A stretch of DNA of 64,000 nt from Mixophyes australis. Its lineage: Eukaryota > Chordata > Amphibia > Anura > Limnodynastidae. Below the pieces are notes generated by a model. It was not told where the DNA came from, did not search any database, and saw only the letters and a list, made by a program, of their open reading frames with translations. Within the stretch, counting starts at the first letter, position 1; each line of letters begins with the position of its first letter. Position numbers and translations under genes: made by a program. Positions 55,641 through 64,000 of this stretch are shown here, one piece after another. Location of the stretch: contig JAVHZZ010000003.1 in NCBI GenBank assembly GCA_036250195.1, positions 331,313,694-331,377,693 on the forward strand. Direction: 5' to 3'.

Positions 55641-57248
55641 TATCCCGGGTTAACAAACAACTGGTAAGGAAGACGACAGCCACCCTGATATAAAGGAGTA
55701 CATTAAAGGGCTGTCACATCATAGTGTTAAGAATAATGATCCGATAGACTCTAGTAGGAGTGATAGCCTAAGATTTGCAGTCATTGTGAAAGACAATATA
55801 TATATAAAGCCATATTTTATAGATGTTTGCATGATCAGATGATGAGAGTGTAAATACTTTTCTATATGCACACGTTTTAATAATTCAAACAGATCAACAA
55901 TTCTGCTTATATCTGTCCCAGAACCTCCCTGCACCTATCTTAATTCCCTGCACTAGTTCCACAATTTATTCATTATCTCATTAAAATGAAAGTGCCACAA
56001 TTAAAAATAATTAATTTAATTCTTTTTTTTGTGTGAGTGCTTTTATTGTGTGTCTGTCTCTTTATTAAGGTTCAGGGTTTTTCCCCCCTTGTGCGTCTAT
56101 ACTGTTTGTCTCTTTTATATGTGTGTTTCCATTTTCATTACATTTTTTTATACTGTGTCTCAGTTTTGCCTCTTTATTTTGTCTATTTTTTAATCTTAAA
56201 TTATTATACTGTGCAGAATTAATGTTGGCTTTATCATTGTATGGAAGCATTCTCACAAAAGAATGAGTACTTGACACATAATTACAAGTTACATATTGTA
56301 TGAGTTTTAGCATAGGTTTTCACAATGTATTGTCCTCATTATAATCCTGGCAATAGCATAATAAAATAAAGCACTATAAATATTAATGGAGCTGCTTCGC
56401 AACAATTGTTGCAGACGGCAAATGCTACCCAGCTTTTTTGCACTAATTGACAGGGTTGCTAAGGTGCACTGCAGAGGACGTTCACAAGACTATATATAGA
56501 ATCTGTTCTGCAAGTCTATGAGCAGGATAAAAAAACAATTATCCATAGCATGACTGAATCAAATGTTAAGGGAAGTTGCAATGCAATCCCCTAGAGACAG
56601 TTGTTTTGTATTACTCAGTGTAAAAATAATGCAGGTTTATAAGCTACAATTTAATTAAAATAAGATTGAGAGTTAATTAACTCCTATTATTCATTCAAGC
56701 AATATGTAAATAAGTAGATCACAAAATGTTACAATGCATGAAAGGAATGTCCTAAGAATCAGACACCCATTGCTAATATGTTTAAGCCAGTTGTTTATTT
56801 TACAGATAGTAGACGAGGAACATGTTTCTTCTATGAAATTATCCATAGGTGACAGTATATCTTGTGGATATCCTTATCATTTGCACCAATGATGACGATG
56901 ATGTCTTGAATCATCATGCATACGTCACTAGTAGGTTTAGGGGGATTACCATTGTAAAGGTTCCCTCCACACTACAAAATATTGGCCACAGTGCAACTTA
57001 TAACCACCACATCCATTATAGTTCTTCCATTCAAACCATAGATCGTTTTGTGCAATGCACTACGTGAACTATACCGGGCTGGATATGTAATATTTTTTTT
57101 TGTATTAAATAAATGAACTGTATACAATACGATATGTGTGATGGCACAAATAAAAATCCCATGTTTGCCTCTTCCATAGTTACCATTCCAGTATCCTTTT
57201 TACATTTTGAAACCTTGTCTGAAATCTCATGCTTGCTCTTGGACTTAC

Positions 57249-57476
57249 CTTGGTTCCTGTATTGATCCTCCAATACAATGAAATCTCTCAGGAACAGTTT
57301 TCCACTCTTGTGCCATTTTTACCATGGACCCAGCGTCAAGCACACCATAGCCGAACAAGTGATTAAATTCTAAGCCTACACCATTCCGACGCCACTTATG
57401 AACTTCATCATGAAGCTGATTCCTTTTAGATGTTAGCACTGTTAGGTGTTGTAAGTCCCTCCAGGTGAGACCTGGG
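57249..57476 (-). CDS. pcsk2: prohormone convertase 2 (PCSK2) exon: end of catalytic domain / start of P domain
   Basis: A 228-bp exon. After completing a split Asn codon it encodes PGLTWRDLQHLTVLTSKRNQ, then VGLEFNHLFGYGVLDAGSMV and WKTVPERFHCIGGSIQEP. These match PC2 across the junction between the peptidase S8 domain and the P (homo B) domain. The minus-strand acceptor is TTGCAATAG and the donor GTAAGT; it ends two bases into an Arg codon finished by the last exon. The frame is intact. Confidence 0.97.
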
Positions 57477-57827
57477 CTATTGCAAGACAAAAAAATATTA
57501 TATTATTAAAACAAAATTAGCTGTGTAGCTGGTTGCATGATAATATAATTGATACGTATATTTATGATAGCTCACAGTAATTACATAAAATGCTAAATAC
57601 ACAAAAAACAGTAATTTATGGGTGTGATTGTGCACATTCTAAAAGTTAATTGTTATTGGTTGCATGAAATTTAGAATTAATCTGGTTTATCATAATGGAG
57701 AAAAGTTTGCTACATAAAAATTAAGCCAAAATAAATACAATGATTGACTTTAACAGATATTTCAAGAGCTAAATACATAGATAGAGCTAAATAATACACA
57801 TCAAATAAGTAAACTGTTCATCATTAA

Positions 57828-58300
57828 AGGATAACTAAAAATGTAATTTGGGTGGGGTTAAGATAATAATATAAAATCTAAAATGTTATTTTTTCCTTCA
57901 GTCCACTGTTACCCCAATCCAGAGAGTCCCACAAATGCTCCATTGGTCTCTCTGCAAGCCTCCCGCACACTTTCGACCATGAGTTTCCCATTATCATCAA
58001 AGCAAAAGTAAAAGAGGGGACTATTGGGGGTATATTTACTAAACTGCGGGTTTGAAAAAGTGGAGATGTTGCCTATAGCAACCAATCAGATTCTAGCTGT
58101 CATTTTGTAGAGTGTACAAAATAAATGATAGCTAGAATCTGATTGGTTGCTATAGGCAACATCTCCACTATTTCAAACCCGCAGTTTAGTAAATCTAGCC
58201 CTTGGAGTCTTGTGATTGGGTTAATGCTGGATAGAAGGTAAAGAGAACTTGGTATTTTATTTTATTTAATGTCACCCAAATTACATTTTTGCTTCCAGAG
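57828..58300. mobile_element. decayed TTAA-type MITE, with a nested MITE
   Basis: The left end follows TTAA (57824-57827) with AGGATAACTAAAAATGTAAT. An inverted copy, CACCCAAATTACATTTTT, is at about 58273-58290, but the extreme right end is eroded. The left end resembles that at 52186. A family B MITE is inserted at 58027-58201. Confidence 0.55.
58027..58201. mobile_element. hairpin MITE family B
   Basis: 175-bp near-palindrome. Ends GGGGTATATTTACTAAACTG and the inverse of GGGCTAGATTTACTAAACTG, with long arms (GGAGATGTTGCCTATAGCAA) and TTG on each side as a possible 3-bp duplication. A fragment of the same family is at 20045-20165 in bfsp1. Confidence 0.8.
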
Positions 58301-59592
58301 GAATTCAGCATGCTGACTCATTACTGTAAAAAGTGACATTTTATTGCTGAGCAGAGGAGGGTGTGATTTTTCATCCTGAATGTTTTTTGGAGTAGGGAGG
58401 CAGAAGAAGGTTATAAATTGATACAGTACAATGTACTAATTACTAATCTGAAATTCTACAAAATATAATTACCAATTATACAGTATATTTGTGACAAATC
58501 GTATAGTCGGGGGTACATCTTATATGTGTTATAAATATACATTTCTATATATTATATAATATAAAGCTACTTTACTATGTATCAGTGAGGGGCAACATGA
58601 AATATCTGGAGGGCAGCATGCCTGGCCCTTCAGCCTTCAAAGGGGCCGCACAGAGAAAGGAAGGAAAGCACAGTGCCCAACCTCCTTCTCCGGAAATGCC
58701 ACGTGACCTCCCTGCATGGGACAGTGGAGGCCAGGTCATGTGACGCGGCAGTAGGCTGCCCCATTCTAAGAAGATTGGGAGCAGCCGGCTCGGGGCCATA
58801 AGCGAAGGCTCTATGGACGCTGGAGGCCAGCGTGCCTCTTATTGCCCACCACTAGTGGAAACCGCCATCCAACCCTGGTACACTGTATAATTGAGGTGGC
58901 TGTACTCTGCTCCTGCTTCACATAGTTCTGCTTGAAAATGGAGAGCTGTGTGCACCTAACAGTAGTGCACATAGCATTGCCCATGTATATTATGGGGATA
59001 GGAAGAGTTGGAGAGCAGCCAAGCACTATCTAAAATTATAGCTACGCCCCCATGCATGCTGGTCATGCCCACTAGCGGCGTGGTGTGGAATCCCCCTCTA
59101 CAAATTCTGTGTTTGCCCCTGTATATATAGTTGTTTTTAATTGTTTGCTTAATATATTGCATAGGTTTAGAACTGTATGTTGAAAGAGCTTCTGTTGCCC
59201 TGAACAGCTTGTCAATTCACTAGGAACAATGTATAATACATCTCATTCTCCCTTTTAGGGCCCAAATAGGGATCTACTCCCACTTGTAAAATGCAGTATA
59301 CCAGAAGTTTCATTTATGGCAAAATAGGTATTGTGAGAATTAAAAGAATTTTTGTGGAAAACAAGGTGTCTGCCCTGAGACAACCTGGGCACAGGGGAGC
59401 TCTGGGCCTCACTGATTTCTCTACTTCCTAGTGAATTTATAAACTGCATCTCATCTCCGGAATATTGGCTCTTTAATGATTGTGTTTGTCAATTATGTTT
59501 TTGATTAAAAAGTATGGTAAAAGTTTGGGACAATGTTTTTTTCAAATAGCTGTTTGATGTGTTTTTAAATTGTGGTTATGTACTAAATGTCA
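58301..59592. other. pcsk2 intron with a GC-richer repeat patch
   Basis: 58570-58860 is unusually GC-rich for the region (GGCCGCACAGAG, CCGGCTCGGGGCC), and 59040-59120 matches the repeat at 44700-44880. Frames here have no recognisable domain. Confidence 0.45.
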
Positions 59593-60032
59593 GCTTACTA
59601 AAAAACGACAGTACTTACCAGGACTCGAGGATCCCAAAACCTGGACGTCAGACATGCTGACATTCACGACTGTTTGAAAAACTGAAGTGCAACCATTTTG
59701 ACGCATGAAGAACCCACCTCCCAGAATGACGTCAGTTTCCACGGCGACAGCGTGATTGTGGCTGTTAAAGGGGCGATGCATGGACGCGTGTGCTGTACAA
59801 TGCTTTTTACCAAGTCATGGACATTGTACAGCACATGCGTCCTTGCATTGCCACTTTAACAACTGCAATCATGCTGTCGCCGTAGAAACTGACGTCATTC
59901 TGGGAGCCGGGATCTTCATGCGTCTAAATGGTTGCACTTCAGTTTTTCAAACAGTCGTCAATGTCAGCATGTCTGGCATCCAAGTTTCAGGGATCCTCGA
60001 ATTGTGGTAAGTACTGTAGTTTTTTAGTAAGC
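59593..60032. mobile_element. 440-bp foldback element carrying two CRE palindromes
   Basis: Perfect outer ends GCTTACTAAAAAAC and GTTTTTTAGTAAGC, with arms of about 200 bp that match for most of their length (GACGTCAG, AAACTGAAGTGCAACCATTT, GTGCTGTACAATG with their inverses) around a loop near 59800. The full CRE consensus TGACGTCA occurs at 59727-59734 and 59890-59897, one in each arm. It has no coding capacity and no clear target duplication. Confidence 0.8.
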
Positions 60033-60157
60033 CATGATTATGACTACCACCGTTACAATTGTACCCAAATTATAACACTCTTGTGAACATATTTTTATAG
60101 ATGTGGTGTATGTACACAAGTAGCAATATGTCAGTAAAGGAGGTCAGATTAACATAC

Positions 60158-60258
60158 TTGGCCTCCAGGGCTAAAGCAAACACGCCAGCTGCTTCTGGTG
60201 CTGCTGCAGATGTTCCCGAATGACGTAGAGTACAGTTTCCATACAAATCCGTTGTTGC
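60158..60258 (-). CDS. pcsk2: prohormone convertase 2 (PCSK2) exon: active-site serine
   Basis: A 101-bp exon coding for ATTDLYGNCTLRHSGTSAAA followed by PEAAGVFALALEA. GTSAAAPEAAG holds the nucleophilic Ser of the subtilisin triad (Ser384 in human PC2). The minus-strand acceptor is GAATTCAG-like (...TATTCAG) and the donor GTATGT. It starts in phase 0 and ends two bases into an Asn codon completed by the next exon. The frame and key residue are intact. Confidence 0.97.
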
Positions 60259-61150
60259 CTGAATACACAAATTAAAAATGTATAGGTCATAGAACATAAT
60301 GAAAGTCATATGACGCACGACTAATTTGAATGCAATGAAATATTAATCATGCAAAACAATTTGTGTAATAGGTTTGTGAATAAATCAATCATATCACTCA
60401 AGAATCATGATCAATGAAAAAACTATGAACATGATTTTTGCCAGATCTGTATCTCAGTGAGGAATTCAATATCTTCTTCATTTATAGATTAATTCAATAA
60501 ATGCTTCGAAGATATATTATCAGTAAAAATGCAATGCCGTATTGAAAGTTAAATGCTAGTAAATTCCTTTCTGCAAAACGATATAATATTAATTTAATGA
60601 AAATAGCACAGTGACTACAGATCTATTATTGACTGTGTTTAGAGGCAGAAATGTCCATGTAGTAAGTTATTTTAAGAATATAATAATAATAAGGGCTAGA
60701 TAAGGAGGCTGATAGAGCTGCAGGTTGAGTGAGTTTGCAGGAAATAGATCCACCAAATCCTGCAAATGAGAAACAAAAACGTGTTTGATGGATCCCTGAA
60801 GAGGTCCAATAAAACCATATGTGCGTGTCACCATTTATGAAAATTTATGTATTAAAGGGGCATTCATTTACTAGCGAAGTCGGAGCCTCGCGTAATGAGA
60901 CTATGCAGGGTGTTTGGGCAATAAAACATCACAGATTTTTGCATACACGTCATAGTGGTGCAAGCAACACTTAGCAATGTTTTACTTACCATAACACCCA
61001 GAAACAATTGCAGGCGCTCATAACAAGGTGCACTGAATTGATTTCCCCAAGAAAAGTTTTGTATTCATTGCAAATAAATAAGGAAATACTAAATTCGTGT
61101 TGTATTTTGTAAATGTGTTGTGCCCTATAACTAAATATTGTTATTAACAA

Positions 61151-61201
<51 letters not shown>

Positions 61202-62063
61202 TATGGCAAAGGAATAAGGAGATAATAGATTTCATAAGTTTTTGAGGAGAAAGCACTCAGTACATGTGGCTGTGAAAACCATTTAAATGAGCCAATATTT
61301 AGAATAGGTTTATCATAATCATAAACATCAAGTGCATGGTGCAAATACCCCAACATTCCAATTTTTTCCTGTACAATCATGATTCCCCCCAGGTAAAAAG
61401 GGTCTGGTCAATGAGACAGGCAGGGACCAATCAAATTGAGGACATGGCTATGGGGATTGTGAGCATGGCTAATATCACTATGATTTTTTTTATTCAGCAA
61501 TGTTGTGCATAAATATAAGCCATGCATAATATACTGTATGATGCTTGTAAATATGTATAGTACACATAGTTATTTATATGGATACATTTTTATGCTATAT
61601 ATAACTGTAGCTATGTTGTATTGTTTTGTAATCTACCAACATTTTTGTCTTTATTTGATGAAAAGTGGATGGTAACATTCAGCTGTCATTTTTTTTTTAC
61701 TCTGTCCATTTCTCATTCTGTTAAATCTTTGCATCATGTATTTGCATAAAACAGCCCAGTCAAGATCAATTACTTATACTTATAAGCAACGTTAATAAAT
61801 TTTCATACAAACAAAGCGTGGGTGATTGATGATTATGTGCAAAATTATATCGCCAAGCACAGTAACTGAACCAATGCAACTCAAAGGGATTGCTTGGATG
61901 GTTGAAATATTCAAATTTTTCTCATTAGCTGACAGGGAAGCATCATTGGATTTCCTATCAATTAAAATGTGTTGTAACAAAAGAACAACTGCTGTTCCTG
62001 TTGTGAGACGGGTACTTGATGAAGCCGCAGGCCAAGCTATAGTCTTTTATTATTTATACGCAC
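60259..62063. other. pcsk2 intron
   Basis: AT-rich. It includes an (ATA)n run at about 61150-61198. No other gene or element ends are recognised. Confidence 0.5.
61150..61198. repeat. (ATA)n microsatellite
   Basis: About 16 AAT/ATA trinucleotides in the pcsk2 intron. Confidence 0.95.
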
Positions 62064-62279
62064 CACACCAGCTTCCGGATTTCTCTTTCTACCGTTGCTG
62101 AATGTTGAGGCTAATGTCGAGGAGCAACTTTCATCATACAATGCAGTCCTTCCATCATTAATAGCAGAGTTTATGGAGATTGTCCACATGCTTGATGCAT
62201 ACCCATCACAGTTACAATCATCGTAACTTCCACCATCTCCAGAAGCCCAGACGTAGATACTTCCCTTACCTCCACGACC
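62064..62279 (-). CDS. pcsk2: prohormone convertase 2 (PCSK2) exon: oxyanion-hole region
   Basis: A 216-bp exon coding for 72 residues: GRGGKGSIYVWASGDGGSYD, then DCNCDGYASSMWTISINSAI, NDGRTALYDESCSSTLAST and FSNGRKRNPEAGV. The Asp in ASGDGG is the unusual oxyanion-hole Asp of PC2 (Asp310 in human); other convertases have Asn there. This residue is linked to PC2's dependence on the chaperone 7B2. The acceptor is TTATTACAG and the donor GTGCGT on the minus strand; both phase 0. Exons coding for signal peptide, prodomain and catalytic Asp/His lie beyond the window. Confidence 0.98.
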
Positions 62280-62354
62280 CTGTAATAATCATGGAGGTGA
62301 AATATGAGTATTCATATTGTAGCTAATCATAACTGCTTAATAATTGTATCTACA

Positions 62355-62655
62355 GAACAGCATTAAAGAACAGTGCAACTCTAAAAGACAGTGCAACATT
62401 AAAGGACAGTGCAACACTAAACAACAGTACAGCATTAAAGGACAGTGCAACACTAAAGGGCAGTACAGCATTAAAAGACAGTGCAATACTAAAGGACAGT
62501 ACAGCATTAAAGGACAGTGCAACACTAAAGTATAGAATAGCATTAAACAACAGTGCAACATTAAAGGACAGTGCAACACTAAAGGCCAGTACAGCATTAA
62601 AGGACAGTACAGCATTAAAGTAAAGTACAGCATTAAAGGACACTGCCACATTAAA
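62355..62655. repeat. 18-bp minisatellite
   Basis: About 16 imperfect copies of an 18-bp unit such as ATTAAAGGACAGTGCAAC, alternating CAACACT and ACAGCAT variants. Because 18 is a multiple of 3, repetitive frames stay open on both strands; they are not genes. Confidence 0.93.
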
Positions 62656-62911
62656 GGAGAATGATGATATGATTAAAAAATATGAGAGATATTTCAAAGT
62701 ATCTGAATATACTGTAATTTTAAATGTTATGTAATAATATAGCATCCTTATTCATCCATATAAAGAGTCCACAAGCTCCACAATTAACAAGATAGATGCA
62801 TAAAATTTGTTTCATACATTCACCATCACAAACTACCCACAATACTACAAAAATATCCTTATATTACATACAGCCCTGCTTTTAACAAAGAGGGATAAAA
62901 ACAGCACAGAT

Positions 62912-63001
62912 AGAGTGTTATATAGTAAGTAAGAGGGAGTGTTATATAGTAAGTAAGAGGGAGTGTTATATAGTAAGTAAGAGGGAGTGTTATATAGTAA
63001 G
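62912..63001. repeat. 24-bp minisatellite
   Basis: Nearly four identical copies of a 24-bp unit based on GAGTGTTATATAGTAAGTAA plus GAGG. Identity between copies suggests recent expansion. Confidence 0.93.
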
Positions 63002-64000
63002 GCTTGCAGCTAACCACTCCCATGTGGCAGGTACAAAAAATTAGGGAAGATAATGGCTTTTTTCATATCCTTCTAGACTTAAAGATATCAGTCTGCATCT
63101 ATCCGGAACTGAAAATTGTTATTATTTACACCTGTCATCTCAGGACTTTAGTATTTGTCATTTAAAATACAAGTGGGCCAAGAAACACAAAAAATATCCA
63201 CATTTGTTTCCATTACATCCTACATGATTAGCCCCTTTTTGCCCTAGCTCCTCTCAATATGCAGGGTTTCACCATGAAACATTATTTGATTCTATGTTTT
63301 TTTTCCAGATGGCAGATAGTGGGACCACCATGCCTTTTCAAATTAGGCACCGCAGCGGTATAATTGCCTCAGACTAAAAAATTGTGTGTTCTACAACCTG
63401 AATATTTTTCCACAACAGGGGATTAACATTTTATAGATGGTCCCTATGGCAACATTGGGGGAGGAGGTAGCTTGGTAATGCCACACCATACTCCAGACGA
63501 CCTTGCTCTGTTCTTGTGAGCATGTACTTAAGCAGAGAAGCCCCATTGGGACTCAGAATAGCATAGCGGAGGCCAAAGATGCAGATAGACAGGCATTGCT
63601 GGGCCCAATAGCCATTGCACACACTGCACACTGCCATTGCAGCTGCGGTATTTTTGACAGTGCTCTGCAGTCCCGCTCCTTACAGTCCCAGCTCTGGTAC
63701 AGAAATCTCTACACATAAGGATTCCATGCTACCAGCTGTACTAGAGCTTGCTCACATAGCTGGGCATAGAAAGCGATTACAGATGTAATCGCTAAATCAT
63801 CTCTAGACTAATGTGTTTGAAAATACCTTTGCAATATTAAAGTAATAACTCACAAATATGAAAAAAAGGTATTTGTCATTTATATTGACTCCACTCTGAT
63901 CAGCACTGTCTGTATATTCAATACTAAATATTTACATATAGCAGTGAGGCTTCACTGTTACATCATGGTTAACTTTACATAAATGTTTTTAGCTGAACAT

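Larger units (their letters stand above)
62280..64000. other. pcsk2 upstream intron
   Basis: Apart from two minisatellites no feature is recognised. I searched the minus strand for the preceding catalytic-domain exon and did not find it, so the intron extends past the window. Confidence 0.5.

Noticed and set aside
58575..58799. GC-rich 74-codon minus-strand frame, possible exon or CpG island
   Set aside because: Not part of the pcsk2 coding order, with no splice sites that fit; neighbouring sequence matches a dispersed repeat.
62337..62745. Minus-strand repetitive frames of 104 and 131 codons
   Set aside because: They arise from the 18-bp minisatellite, whose unit keeps all frames open.

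Overview
The window is vertebrate nuclear DNA, most probably from a frog or another amphibian. It shows GT-AG introns, sparse exons, AT-rich non-coding DNA and dense, varied transposons: DIRS, a Sushi-like Ty3/Gypsy chromovirus, Ty1/copia relics, hAT, Tc1, and MITEs with TTAA or 3-bp target duplications. That mix points to an amphibian; the species cannot be named from the sequence. There is no bacterial operon, CRISPR array, rRNA or clear tRNA.

Two host genes are present and converge. On the + strand, six exons of bfsp1 (filensin, a lens beaded-filament protein) lie at 17007-17102, 18274-18366, 18865-18972, 35671-35891, 37575-37660 and 39972-40900, ending with the stop codon and two AATAAA signals. 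The 5' exons (head and start of the rod) were not found. On the - strand, the last four coding exons of pcsk2 (prohormone convertase 2) lie at 62064-62279, 60158-60258, 57249-57476 and 52973-53459. The earlier exons lie beyond 64000. About 12 kb separates the two stop codons. BFSP1 and PCSK2 are also convergent neighbours on human chromosome 20, so the pair is conserved.

Layout. 1-12.6 kb: a repeat graveyard with two decayed DIRS-like elements, one on each strand, and Tc1 debris. The + strand DIRS is split by a 0.9-kb repeat and by a solo LTR (5-bp target duplication), and that LTR itself carries a MITE. 12.6-17 kb: AT-rich DNA with dispersed repeats. 17-41 kb: bfsp1. Its 16.7-kb intron holds a nearly pristine 5.75-kb Sushi-like Gypsy element (LTRs differing at one position, intact gag and pol, a -1 frameshift site), several hairpin MITEs, and a 3.4-kb hAT relic with an 8-bp target duplication and a higher-order 58-bp satellite. 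The last intron has Ty1/copia relics. 41-53 kb: intergenic DNA with a Tc1-like relic, dispersed repeats and a TTAA-flanked MITE. 53-64 kb: pcsk2 exons, with a 2-kb imperfect inverted repeat, nested MITEs and a CRE-bearing foldback element in its introns.

No wholly new system is evident. The observations most worth checking are the young Gypsy element with its frameshift signal, the period-3 satellite inside the hAT relic, the copia relics, the large foldback structures in pcsk2 introns, and the conserved VPD-G cleavage/myristoylation motif in filensin.
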